A DNA stretch of 64,000 nucleotides from CAZDKK01 sp964506245 (GTDB lineage Bacteria; Eisenbacteria; RBG-16-71-46; CAIMUX01; WJJG01), in contig CAZDKK010000008.1 of NCBI GenBank assembly GCA_964506245.1, positions 1 through 64,000 of the forward strand. Reading direction: 5' to 3'. Within the stretch, counting starts at the first letter, position 1. The number at the start of each line of letters is the position of its first letter. A model generated the notes under the pieces. The model ran no database searches and had not been told where the DNA came from. It worked only from the letters and a program-made list of their open reading frames with translations. Below are positions 36,489 through 44,705 of the stretch, one piece after another. The position numbers were made by a program, and so were the translations under genes.

Positions 36489-36947
36489 TCACTCCCGCCC
36501 GATGTAGTACCGCGCCCCGAGCGCCGCGTTGAGGCGGAACTCCGTCTCGGGAATGAGATCCATCAGCGGCGCGATCTCGAAAAAGAAGTCGAGCGGCGCA
36601 TCGTTGATGTAGAACGCCAAGCCCAGGGGCACGCGCACGCCCAACCAGGTATCGTCTTCCCCGCCTTTCAGCCGCGCGCCCAGGCCGTAGTAGAAAGGCG
36701 AGCGCCGATACCGCTCCCCGGCGAAGCTCCGGGTGTGGATCAGGTAGTCCCCGTGGATGTGGAAGGCGTCTTCGTCCAGGAAGGACCAGGCGATGCCCGC
36801 GGCCAGCGCCGTCCGGGTCCCGGTCCACTGCTTGAGCGCGATGCCGGTCGGTTCCCCCACGATCAGCCCCAGGCCGAAGCCGTCCTCCTGCGCCATCGTC
36901 GCAGCCGGCAACAGGGCCGCGCACAGCATCAGCCAGACTATCTTCAT
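36489..36947 (-). CDS. Small outer-membrane beta-barrel-like protein
   Basis: 152 aa from ATG 36947 (GGAGGGGGATCC upstream). Signal peptide KIVWLMLCAALLPAATMAQ. The mature part alternates polar and hydrophobic residues in short strands with many Gly and aromatic residues (FGLGLIVGEPTGIALKQW; AAGIAWSFLDEDAFHIHGDY; FYYGLGARLKG; LGARYYIGRE at the end), as in 8-stranded porin-like proteins such as DUF3996. Ending on aromatic/charged strand residues is usual for barrels. Function unknown. Confidence 0.7.
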   Translation of the reverse strand: MKIVWLMLCAALLPAATMAQEDGFGLGLIVGEPTGIALKQWTGTRTALAAGIAWSFLDEDAFHIHGDYLIHTRSFAGERYRRSPFYYGLGARLKGGEDDTWLGVRVPLGLAFYINDAPLDFFFEIAPLMDLIPETEFRLNAALGARYYIGRE

Positions 36948-37035
36948 GGATCCCCCTCCGGTGACCCGGACGCTTCCAGGGCCTCCGGGCCGAATCCCAG
37001 GCATGTAGGTCGCACGACCTCCCGCTCAGTCCCCA

Positions 37036-37800
37036 TCAGATGTACAACTTGTCCTTGTCGACCTCCTCGCGCAGGATGCGCAGCTCCTCGTCGGTGGGCT
37101 CCTCGTTGCGACCGACCTTGGCCGGCATGATCAGCTCGAACCCGGTGCTGGCGAGGACCTGCTCCGTTTCGACGCCCGGATTGAGGGCCTTCAGGCGCAT
37201 CCGCTTTGACTGCGGCTCGAAGTCCAGCGTGCACAGATCGGTCACCACCATGTAGGGACCGGTGTTCGCCGGCAGACCGGCCCGCTCGCGCGCACCCGGG
37301 CCCGCCAGGTAGCCTGGGGTCGTGATGAAGTCGACCTTCGGCACGAAGCTGCGCGCCGACTGGCGCATGATGATGATCGTCTGCCAGCAGGCCGAGCCGA
37401 CGTCGTTGGCGCCCCCCGATCCGGGCAGCCGCACCTTGGGCTTGGGCTGCGCCCCGATCACCGTGGAGTTGAGATTGCCGTAGGGGTCGATCTGGGCCCC
37501 GCCGAGGAAGCCGTACTCGATGAAGCCGCGCTGAGAAGTCTCCATGATGTCGCAGATGCCCGAGGCGTAGAGGCCCTTGTTGTACGTGCGCATGTCACCA
37601 ACCGCCAGCGGCAGCTTCTCGAGAATGGCGCCCGTGCCGCCGAACTCGAAGACCGCCATCAGATTGGGGGCGTGCATGCGCTGGGCGAGGGAGGCGGCCA
37701 GCATGGGGACGCCGGTGCCGATGAACGCGGTGGTGCGATCGACCATCGTCCGGCTGGCGAGACAGATCATCAGTTCGGTGCCGTTGTAGCGCTCGGCCAT
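37036..37800 (-). CDS. CoA-transferase subunit B (family I, glutaconate-type)
   Basis: 254 aa; GGAGGG upstream of ATG 37800. It has the family I beta-subunit pattern: TAFIGTGVPMLAASLAQ, VFEFGGTGA (the Glu is a candidate for the catalytic residue that forms the glutamyl-CoA adduct), GFLGGAQIDPYGNLNSTVIG and GSGGANDVGS. It should pair with the A subunit, 1 bp upstream, to move CoA between an acyl-CoA and a free acid. Substrate unknown; glutaconate- and 3-oxoacid-type enzymes both resemble it. Confidence 0.85.
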   Translation of the reverse strand: MAERYNGTELMICLASRTMVDRTTAFIGTGVPMLAASLAQRMHAPNLMAVFEFGGTGAILEKLPLAVGDMRTYNKGLYASGICDIMETSQRGFIEYGFLGGAQIDPYGNLNSTVIGAQPKPKVRLPGSGGANDVGSACWQTIIIMRQSARSFVPKVDFITTPGYLAGPGARERAGLPANTGPYMVVTDLCTLDFEPQSKRMRLKALNPGVETEQVLASTGFELIMPAKVGRNEEPTDEELRILREEVDKDKLYI

Positions 37801-37801
37801 C

Positions 37802-38785
37802 TCAACCCTCCTTCCGGATGCGCAGGCTCTCCAGCCGGTCGCGGCCGATCAGGTCCAGGTACGCCTGGTGGTCCTTGAGGTCGTAGACGTGCTTCTTGAG
37901 GTAGGCCTGTGTCTTGCCCGCGTCCTTGGCGTCCTCGTAGTACTGCTTGATGTGGGGCTCGTCGCGCTCGTACATCCCGCTCATCTCGCCGGGATGCGAG
38001 CCGAAGGGGGCGTGCACGACGGCATCGACCTGATAGTAGGGGATGATCGTGCGATCGGGGGCCTCGCGGATGACGTCGGTGGGCACGATCTCCTCGGTCG
38101 AGACGATCAGCCGCTTGGAGGCGCCCGCCATCTCGCGGGCGAACCCGGAGATGCCGTCGATCTGGCAATTGCCGTGGATGTCGGCGCGGTTCACGTGGAT
38201 GAAGCCGACATCCAGCACCAGGGCGGGCAGGAGGCACACCGGCATGCCGGTGAAGGGGCACTCGATCACCTTGGCCGAGGAGTACTTGAGCGTGTCGGTC
38301 CCGAGCATCGAGCGCACGGGGATGAAGGGGATGCCCATGGCCGCCGCCTTGAAACGCCAGGAGATCGCGGCATTGGACCACTCGGCCACGCTGCGGACAT
38401 ACCCCGACTCGACGGCGCGGCGGGCGTTGGGAGAGACCCCGTAGACTTCGAGGCCGATGTAGGTCCAGTCGAGCTCGCGCAGGCACCCGGCCCCGAACAG
38501 CAACTCGATCTCGAACACCCCCTGGCCCACGCAGCGTAGGTTCTTGTAACCCTGACGGATGATCTCGTGCGCCAGCGACATCGGGCACCGCACCGTGCCG
38601 TACAGCTCGGTGCCGATGTAGTCGCCGTCCTTGAGGAAGCGCTTGACCGCCTCCGCCTCGGTCATGCGTTTGTCGACGAGCGCCTTGTCCTTGGCCCGAT
38701 TGATGGCACGGAACTCGTCGAGATCGAAGGACTGGATCATCGGGCCAATCCCCTCCTCGATCACCTTGATCGTCTTGTCGCTCAT
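37802..38785 (-). CDS. CoA-transferase subunit A (family I, glutaconate-type)
   Basis: 327 aa. Features: MTEAEAVKRFLKDGDYIGTE at about 41-60, the CoA-transferase fold with VGQGVFEIELLFGAGCLRELD, and LVLDVGFIHVNRADIHGNCQI, in which HVNRADIHGN is typical of GctA-like subunits. It begins 3 bp after the stop of the kinase gene and ends 1 bp before subunit B, so all three are probably one transcript. Confidence 0.85.
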   Translation of the reverse strand: MSDKTIKVIEEGIGPMIQSFDLDEFRAINRAKDKALVDKRMTEAEAVKRFLKDGDYIGTELYGTVRCPMSLAHEIIRQGYKNLRCVGQGVFEIELLFGAGCLRELDWTYIGLEVYGVSPNARRAVESGYVRSVAEWSNAAISWRFKAAAMGIPFIPVRSMLGTDTLKYSSAKVIECPFTGMPVCLLPALVLDVGFIHVNRADIHGNCQIDGISGFAREMAGASKRLIVSTEEIVPTDVIREAPDRTIIPYYQVDAVVHAPFGSHPGEMSGMYERDEPHIKQYYEDAKDAGKTQAYLKKHVYDLKDHQAYLDLIGRDRLESLRIRKEG

Positions 38786-38788
38786 GCC

Positions 38789-40027
38789 CTACCCCTCAGT
38801 GTTCTTCGTTCCGATCGGCGCGGCGGGTCCTTCGTGGCGACCCTCCGCACCTGCTCCCGTCGGGATGGCGATGCGGAAGGTCGTCCCGCCACCGCTCGAG
38901 TTGTACTCCAAGCGGCCGCCGAGTGTCTCGATGATTTCGCGCGAAATCGAGAGGCCCAGACCCAGCCCGCTCCCGCTGCGGCCGTCTTCCTTGGTCGTGA
39001 AGAACGGCTCGAAGATGGCCGTGCCGATCTCGGCCGGGATGCCCGGGCCATGGTCTGTGACCGTGAACTCGAGCTGGCCGGGTCCGGTCTGCAGAACCAC
39101 CTCGACGCTGCTGCCACGCGGCGAGGCCTCGATCGCGTTCTGGATGATGTTGAACAGCACCTGGAAGAGCAGATTGCGCGGGAGTGTTGCCGGGACCGGG
39201 CCGGGGGGCAGGCTGGAGTGCAGCGTGACGCCAACCTGCCGGCAGCCCGGCTCGAGCAGGGCCAGGACGTCGCGCACCGCGGCGGCAACGTCCAGCTCGC
39301 ACGGGCTCTCCTGCTCCGGCCGGTAGAGGTCGAACATCTGGCGCACGATCGCGGCGATCCGATCGATCTCGCGGCGGATGCGCGGGATGTAGTGCCCGTA
39401 GGGATGGTCGGCCGGAATGGCGCTCTCGATGAGGCTGAAGGAATTCTTGATGCCGGCCAGGGGGTTGTTGATCTCGTGCGCGATCCGCGCGGCCATGCGA
39501 CCGTTGGCCGCGAGCCGTTCGATGGCCATGCGCTGGCGCTCCAGCTCGCGGATCTCGGCGGTGCGGCGTTCGAGCAGCGCTTCGAGGTCCCGGTTGTACT
39601 GCTGTAGCTGCTCCTGGCTACGTTTCACCGCCAAGTGGGCGGCCTGGCGAAGGCGCGCCTCGCGGATCTCCCGCTCGACCGCCGGCGCCAGCCGCGCGAG
39701 GTTGTCCTTCATGATGTAGTCGTGCGCTCCGGCCCGCATGGCCGCGACGGCCGTTTCCTCGCCGATCGTACCGGAGACGACGATGAAGGGGATCTCGAGC
39801 CCGCTCTGCCGAACGATATCCAGCGCCTCGATCGCGGTGAGCTGCGGCAGGGAATAGTCGGCGATGATGACGTCCCAGACTCGCTCGGCCAGGGCGGTCG
39901 AGATCCCTTCCAGGGTCTCGACCCGCCGGCTCTCCACCGTGAAGCCGTCCTGCTGCAGGCGGCGGACGAGCAGCCAGGCATCGTCCTCGTAGTCCTCGAT
40001 CAGCAGCACGCGCAGATGGGAACTCAT
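38789..40027 (-). CDS. Response-regulator/histidine-kinase hybrid (REC-HisKA-HATPase)
   Basis: 412 aa, soluble. Residues ~5-125 are a REC domain (LLIEDYEDD acidic pocket, IIADYSLPQ with the phospho-Asp, VSGTIGEE, Lys in DYIMKDN). A coiled coil (~130-175, RSQEQLQQYNRDLEALLERR) leads to the HisKA H-box RIAHEINNPLAG. The HATPase region has the N-box NIIQNAIEAS, G1 DHGPGIP, F-box FEPFFTTKE and G2 SGLGLGLSI. No sensor or membrane domain, so it is fed by another kinase or a partner. Its position right before the CoA-transferase genes is unusual. Confidence 0.92.
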   Translation of the reverse strand: MSSHLRVLLIEDYEDDAWLLVRRLQQDGFTVESRRVETLEGISTALAERVWDVIIADYSLPQLTAIEALDIVRQSGLEIPFIVVSGTIGEETAVAAMRAGAHDYIMKDNLARLAPAVEREIREARLRQAAHLAVKRSQEQLQQYNRDLEALLERRTAEIRELERQRMAIERLAANGRMAARIAHEINNPLAGIKNSFSLIESAIPADHPYGHYIPRIRREIDRIAAIVRQMFDLYRPEQESPCELDVAAAVRDVLALLEPGCRQVGVTLHSSLPPGPVPATLPRNLLFQVLFNIIQNAIEASPRGSSVEVVLQTGPGQLEFTVTDHGPGIPAEIGTAIFEPFFTTKEDGRSGSGLGLGLSISREIIETLGGRLEYNSSGGGTTFRIAIPTGAGAEGRHEGPAAPIGTKNTEG

Positions 40028-40233
40028 GGCTTCATGCTAGCGCCCGAACCGGTTGGAAGCAATTGCCTGGATGCGCCGTCCGCCGGGGGGTCTCATGAAG
40101 GACCCGCGCCGGACGAAGAGAAGACGTGGGTGGCCGGCCAGGCTATAGTCTCCCGGGTCCCACAGCGCGGGACAGCGCCCCGAGGCGGAGCCTCCGGAAC
40201 CCGGACCCGCGCGTCGAATCGACACTGGGTGGC

Positions 40234-41349
40234 ATGATGCACACGATCGAGACGCCCCATGGCGCCCTGCCGCTTCCGGCCTTCCTTCCGGACGCGACCC
40301 GCGCGGTCGTGCGCGCGGCGGATGCGGCCGATCTGCAGGCCTGCGAGGTGCAGGGCCTGATGGTCAACGCCCTGCATCTGGCCGCCCGGCCCGGCCTCAC
40401 CCTGATTGCCGCCCTCGGGGGCGTGCACCGCTTCATGGGCTGGGATGGCCCGATTGCCAGCGACTCCGGGGGATTCCAGCTCTTCTCGATGATGGGGACG
40501 CGACCGGGCGCGGGGTCGGCCCGGCTGGTGAGCGTGACCGACCGCGGTGCCGTCGTCGCCGTTGCCGGACGCGCGCGCACCATGCGCTTGACGCCCGAGA
40601 GGAGCATCGAGCAGCAGTGGCACTTGGGGGCCGACCTGCTGTTCTGTCTCGACCAGTGCCCGCCACCTCAGGCGTCTGGCGCGGTGGAACGGGAGAGCGT
40701 GCGGCGAACCCTGGTCTGGGCGCGCCGGTGCAAGCAGGTGTTCGCGACGCTCTGCGCTGCCGCTGGGTTGCCGCCTGGCGGCGCCCTGGCGCCCCGGCCC
40801 CGGCTGTTTGCAATTGTACAAGGGGGTGCAGATCGTGAACTGCGCCGGGAGTGTGCTTTGGAGCTTGCCGCGATCGGTTTCGACGGCTACGGCTTCGGTG
40901 GGTGGCCGGTCGACGATGCAGGTCGGCTCCTCGACCTGGTGGGCTACGTCGCCGCTCAGCTCCCACCGGGCAGCCTGCTGCACGGCCTGGGGATCGGCAA
41001 GCCCGACACCCTGGTGAACGCCTGGCGTGCGGGCTACCGCCTCTTCGATTGCGTGATTCCGACGCGGGATGGCCGGCACGGGAGATTGTACTACTTCCGT
41101 GAGGAGCCCGAACGCAGCTCGTTGGAGGGGCGCGACTTCTACGGCGAGATCGGGATCGGGGCCGAGCGCTACGCGCGTGAACACCGGCCTGTGGACCCAA
41201 GCTGCCGGTGTCCCCTGTGCGCGCGCTACTCCACTGCGTATCTCCACCACCTCTTCGCCATCCGCGATGCGGCCGGGGCGCGTCTGGCCACCTTGCACAA
41301 CTTGACCTTCTACACCCGGCTGATCGGCCGGCTGCGGGGGATGGCATGA
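40234..41349 (+). CDS. tRNA-guanine transglycosylase paralogue (Tgt-like)
   Basis: 371 aa from ATG 40234; a -10-like TATAGT lies at 40144. The TIM-barrel Tgt pattern is clear: SDSGGFQLFSM with Asp77, VQGGADRELRRE, IGFDGYGFGGW, and the nucleophile Asp272 in FDCVIPTRDGRHG. The zinc site is complete: Cys324, Cys326, Cys329 (CRCPLC) and His355 (LHNLTFY). Differences from housekeeping Tgt are also clear: GGWPVDD replaces GGLSVGEP after the base-binding glycines, NALHL replaces NTYHL, and PTRDGR replaces PTRNAR. So it is probably an active base-exchange enzyme with altered substrate or base. Its stop overlaps the start of a 16S-methyltransferase-like gene (ATGA, 41346). Confidence 0.88.
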   Translation: MMHTIETPHGALPLPAFLPDATRAVVRAADAADLQACEVQGLMVNALHLAARPGLTLIAALGGVHRFMGWDGPIASDSGGFQLFSMMGTRPGAGSARLVSVTDRGAVVAVAGRARTMRLTPERSIEQQWHLGADLLFCLDQCPPPQASGAVERESVRRTLVWARRCKQVFATLCAAAGLPPGGALAPRPRLFAIVQGGADRELRRECALELAAIGFDGYGFGGWPVDDAGRLLDLVGYVAAQLPPGSLLHGLGIGKPDTLVNAWRAGYRLFDCVIPTRDGRHGRLYYFREEPERSSLEGRDFYGEIGIGAERYAREHRPVDPSCRCPLCARYSTAYLHHLFAIRDAAGARLATLHNLTFYTRLIGRLRGMA

Positions 41350-42308
41350 CGGGGCGGCGGGACGCGCGCGGCCCGGCCGACGAGGCGCGCATGGACGAGG
41401 TGGTCGCCCTGATGCGGCGCGGTCGCAAGTACGCCACGCTGGCGGACGAGACGTTGCGACGGATGGCTGGCTGGGCCGCGCGTCGCCATCCCAGCCCCCG
41501 GGACGCGGCCCGCGCCGCACGCCGCAAACTCCATCAGGTCTATGGCGCCTACCTGTCCCCCGGGGATCTTGGCGCGGCCGAGCGGTTGCTTGCCGGCGTG
41601 CCGGCCGATGCGCCGCGCGAGGCGGTGGCGGCTGCTGCGCGGGAGATCCTCGGCCGGCACGCGTCCAGCGCAGAACGGCTGGGGTTCATGGAAGCGCTCT
41701 ACCGGGCGATCTGGGAGGCGGCCGGGGGGCCGCAGTCGATCGGCCGCGTTCTCGATCTGGCCTGCGGACTGCATCCCCTCGCGCTGCCCTGGATGGGTCT
41801 CGAGCGCGAGGTCGAGTACATCGCCTGCGACCTCGACCTCCGGCTGGTGTCGCTGGTCGAGGCCTTCCGGCGGCGGTGGGGCCAGGCCGGGCGCGCCCGG
41901 GCGCACGACCTGTTGTGCGGGCCGCTGCCGCGCGGAGCGCAGCGCGCGGATGTCGTCCTGCTCCTCAAGACCCTGCCTTGCCTCGAGCGCCAGGAGGCGG
42001 GGGCCGCGCTGCGCCTGCTGCGTTCTCTGTCCGCGCGCCTGGTGGTGATTTCCTTCCCGGCGCAGAGCCTGGGTGGGCGGGAGAAGGGGATGCGCGCGCA
42101 CTACGAGACCTTTGCCGCCACGCTGATCGAGGAACTGGGCGCGCGCGCGCAACGGCTGGACTATCCGACCGAGACGCTCCATCTGCTGCAGCCCGTCGTC
42201 GGCGCGAGACGCTCCGCGCAGCACGGACCGGCGCCTGCAGAAGGTGGGTCGTTCAGTGCGGGTCCGGCGGACTGCCGCGCGTGCCGCCCGCGCCGAAGAT
42301 CTTGCTGA
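41346..42308 (+). CDS. Rmt/FmrO-family 16S rRNA (guanine-N7) methyltransferase homologue
   Basis: 320 aa. Residues ~16-128 match the N-terminal RNA-binding domain of the Rmt/FmrO family (RRGRKYATLADETLRRM, HPSPRDAARAARRKLHQVYG, HASSAERL). The SAM domain has RVLDLACGLHPLAL (134-147), LLLKTLPCLERQEAG (205-219) and the strongly conserved SFPAQSLGGREKGM (236-249). Known members make m7G1405 in 16S rRNA and give aminoglycoside resistance; whether this chromosomal relative has that target is not shown. It has ~40 extra C-terminal residues without obvious fold, which overlap the convergent regulator gene by 56 bp. Translationally coupled to the Tgt paralogue. Confidence 0.85.
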   Translation: MTGRRDARGPADEARMDEVVALMRRGRKYATLADETLRRMAGWAARRHPSPRDAARAARRKLHQVYGAYLSPGDLGAAERLLAGVPADAPREAVAAAAREILGRHASSAERLGFMEALYRAIWEAAGGPQSIGRVLDLACGLHPLALPWMGLEREVEYIACDLDLRLVSLVEAFRRRWGQAGRARAHDLLCGPLPRGAQRADVVLLLKTLPCLERQEAGAALRLLRSLSARLVVISFPAQSLGGREKGMRAHYETFAATLIEELGARAQRLDYPTETLHLLQPVVGARRSAQHGPAPAEGGSFSAGPADCRACRPRRRSC

Positions 42309-42642
42309 ACGCTTCGTCGGTCGCGGTGACGGCCCGCTCCAGCAGCGCCCGGTAGCGCTCCAGCAGGTCGCGACCCCGGGGGGTGAGGGTCGATCCGGAG
42401 CTGCCGCCGCGACCGGCGTGCGACTCGATCAGCGCGTAGCCGAGGCGGGCTTCCGCGCGGCGCACGCGTCCCCACAGCGCGCGGTAGGACATCCCCAGTG
42501 CCGTTGCAGCCGCGGCCAGAGAGCCGTGCTGGTCGATGGCGTCGAGAATGAGCATCCGTCCCTTGCCGAAGACCGAACGACCCTCGGCGTCGTCGATCCA
42601 CAGCGACAAACGGGGACGGAGCCGGGTGCCTTTGTCGCTCAT
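42253..42642 (-). CDS. Single-domain ModE-like winged-helix regulator
   Basis: 129 aa from ATG 42642 (MSDKGTRLRPRL). It shows the ModE N-terminal domain: LSLWIDDAEG, FGKGRMLILDAIDQHGSL, then AAATALGMSYRALWGRV, the recognition helix region, and LIESHAGRGGSSGSTLTPRG. Full ModE has two molybdate-binding TOBE domains after this; they are absent, as in many short homologues. Target genes unknown. It overlaps the end of the methyltransferase gene tail-to-tail. Confidence 0.85.
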   Translation of the reverse strand: MSDKGTRLRPRLSLWIDDAEGRSVFGKGRMLILDAIDQHGSLAAAATALGMSYRALWGRVRRAEARLGYALIESHAGRGGSSGSTLTPRGRDLLERYRALLERAVTATDEAFSKIFGAGGTRGSPPDPH

Positions 42643-42725
42643 GCGCGTAGGGTGACACCGCGGGGCGGAATTGCCAAGCAGTTCGTGCAGGGCGCGCGGC
42701 TCATCGAGGCCGGCTCCCCGGCTGG

Positions 42726-43324
42726 TCAGTCCTCGCGGACGAGCATGTAACCTTCGCCGCGGATCGACTTGATGAGCCTCGGATGGCGCGCATCGTCGCC
42801 CAGCTTGCGGCGCAGGCGGGCGACGCGCAGGTCGACGGTCCGGTCGAGCCCGTCGTACGGGAACCCTCGCAGTCGGGAGCAGATCTCCCGGCGCGCCACG
42901 GCATGGCCGGCCCGGCGCGCGAGCAGCCACAGCACATCGAACTCCGCGGTGGTCAGATCGATCCAGCGCCGGTCGACGCACGCCGCTTGGCGCCCAGCAT
43001 CGAGAGGCAGTCGTCCGCGCCGGCCGCCAGGCAGGCCAGCTCGTTCTGGACCCCGCTGTGGTTCGTGAGGACGAAGATGGGATTGGCGTAGCCGTGGCGG
43101 ACCTCGCGGCAGAGCGCGAGCAGACCGGTCATGGGCAGGGCAAGGTCGAGCACCACCACATCCGGCCGCGCATGGCGGACCAGCATCGGTGCGCCCTCCG
43201 CGGAGGTGTGGGTCGACACCGCAACGCCGCGGGCGCTGAGGTAATCGTTCACGTGACGCGCGGCCTGCGGATCGTCGCCGACCAGCAGGACGGAGAGGGG
43301 CCGATCAGACGCGGGCGGTTCCAT
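42726..43324 (-). pseudogene. OmpR/RstA-type response regulator broken by an out-of-frame deletion
   Basis: The first part (from ATG 43324) is a REC domain: LVGDDPQAA, VVVLDLALPM with the phospho-Asp, FVLTNHSG, and AAGADDCL. The usual end of REC (Lys-Pro and 'RELLARIRA') is missing. Sequence jumps within a few codons into a winged-helix domain in another frame: RWIDLTTAEFDVLWLLARRA, DGLDRTVDLRVARLRRKLG, IKSIRGEGYML, stop at 42726. The REC frame ends at 42953. So a deletion of the linker shifted the frame, and the regulator should be dead unless the two parts act separately. Confidence 0.8.
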
Positions 43325-43442
43325 CGTCGTCACACCGTCCACCTCGGGCGCGGCCCGCAGGCATGAACAGCCCCGGCGCATGTGTCAGAATGTTTCAGAC
43401 GCAGGGACCGAGACCCCCCAGGGTCCCGGTCCTCGGAGTGCA

Positions 43443-43913
43443 TCAACCCAGCGTGTTGAGCAGCGATGCCGTGAGGGTGTTGGAGGCACTCGTGCTGGAG
43501 TAGCTCCGCACGGCCATGGTGAGAGACGAGCTGGATGGGCTCTGATCGTCGGTCTGCTCCGCAAGCAGCGCCGATTGCTGCGCTTCCTCGATGAAGTGCG
43601 CCATCATCTCCTCGATCTCGGCGCGCAGCGTCTCGGCCATCGCGGTGGCTTCCTCTTCGTCCAGCACCCCGTCCCCGTCGGCGTCGAAGCGTTCGATGAG
43701 CTGAGAGGCGTCGGGGGGCTTCGCCTCTGGCGGTGGCGCTGGGGGGGCTTGCTCCATGCGCGGCCCCTGCGAGAGCATCGCTTCGAGTTCGCTCTGATCG
43801 ATCTGGCCGTCCCCGTTCGTGTCGATGCGGGTGAACATCTCCTGAGCGGATGGGCGCGATGCCCCTTGCGCGTAGTTCACCCGCTGTGTAAACGAGCTGA
43901 TTCCTGAAACCAT
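43443..43913 (-). CDS. EF-hand calcium-binding protein
   Basis: 156 aa; ideal AAGGAGGTGA ribosome site before ATG 43913. Two EF-hand loops: DTNGDGQIDQSE (~31-42) and DADGDGVLDEEE (~76-87), each with Asp at 1, 3 and 5 and Glu at 12, separated by a proline-rich linker. The C-terminal part is Ser/Thr-rich. No signal peptide is obvious. The layout is that of small bacterial EF-hand proteins of the XopAW type; a calcium buffer or sensor. Confidence 0.85.
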   Translation of the reverse strand: MVSGISSFTQRVNYAQGASRPSAQEMFTRIDTNGDGQIDQSELEAMLSQGPRMEQAPPAPPPEAKPPDASQLIERFDADGDGVLDEEEATAMAETLRAEIEEMMAHFIEEAQQSALLAEQTDDQSPSSSSLTMAVRSYSSTSASNTLTASLLNTLG

Positions 43914-44105
43914 CGCCGGTCACCTCCTTCTCGTGCTCCCAGACGGTGCCGGATCCCCGCGGCCCAGTTGCTGCACCGCGGTCCGACCCGCCACGGGCTC
44001 CTGCGCGCCTATATCGGTGCCCGCGCGGGGATCCACCGAGAAGGGGTGTATCGAGTTGTAACGTCGCCATCCGGATGCGTGCCCTCCGCGAGCCCAGGCA
44101 ACCGC

Positions 44106-44705
44106 CTAGCGGGGGCTCGCTGCGTGGGGAGGCGGCACCCGCAGGGAGTCGCGCTCCGCGGGCGGGGGACCGTCGGGTGGGGGACCGTCGGGCGGGTGAG
44201 GGCCGCGGCCGCCCGGGCGCCCCGGTGGCCCGCCGCCTTCCGGGGCGGGCGGTCGATCGCCAAAGCGCGGGGGGCCGGGGGGCGGACCACCGTCGAAGGG
44301 CGCCAGCCCCTTCTGGTCGAGCTCGCGCGGCTCCGGAGGGCGGTCGCGGTCGAAGATCTCCTGCTGGGCGGGGGTGAGGAGGGCGCGGACCTCAGCGCGC
44401 GCGGAATCGGTCACCGACCGCAGGCGTGGCACGAACTCGTCGAGGATCGCGTCGGTCTTCGGCCGGTAGCGCTCGAAGATCACCTTGATGCTCGCTTCCT
44501 GCTCTGCCGTCAAGCCGAGGTCGCGGCTCAGCCCCGGTGGCAGCCCGTCCGGAGGGGGACCCATGGGCCTGCGCGGCGCCTGCCGTCCGCCAAACGCCCG
44601 CTCGAAGGCCACGCCCCCGAGCAGGCCGACGACAAAGACGACCACGAGCAGGAGGATCGCCTGAAGTCGCAGTCGCCCGAGAGACTCGAACGCTGAGTGC
44701 ATCAT
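44106..44705 (-). CDS. Membrane-anchored Spy/CnrX-like periplasmic protein
   Basis: 199 aa. An N-terminal membrane helix (LQAILLLVVVFVVGLLGGVAF) is followed by a helical part with the LTxxQ-type motifs LTAEQEASIKVIFERYRPK and LLTPAQQEIFDR, as in Spy/CpxP and heavy-metal sensor (CnrX/ZraP) proteins. The C-terminal ~75 residues are Pro/Gly/Arg-rich. Its ATG overlaps the stop of the anti-sigma candidate. In Cnr-type systems such a protein senses envelope metal or stress and tells the anti-sigma factor to release sigma; that role is inferred here. Confidence 0.75.
   Translation of the reverse strand: MMHSAFESLGRLRLQAILLLVVVFVVGLLGGVAFERAFGGRQAPRRPMGPPPDGLPPGLSRDLGLTAEQEASIKVIFERYRPKTDAILDEFVPRLRSVTDSARAEVRALLTPAQQEIFDRDRPPEPRELDQKGLAPFDGGPPPGPPRFGDRPPAPEGGGPPGRPGGRGPHPPDGPPPDGPPPAERDSLRVPPPHAASPR

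Noticed and set aside
33807..41349. A Dpd-type (deazaguanine DNA modification) or DISARM system from Tgt-like protein plus DUF1998 helicase
   Set aside because: The two genes are 4 kb apart on opposite strands with unrelated genes between, the helicase is dead, no DpdB/DpdC, methylase or PLD partner is present, and the Tgt keeps the tRNA-type zinc site.
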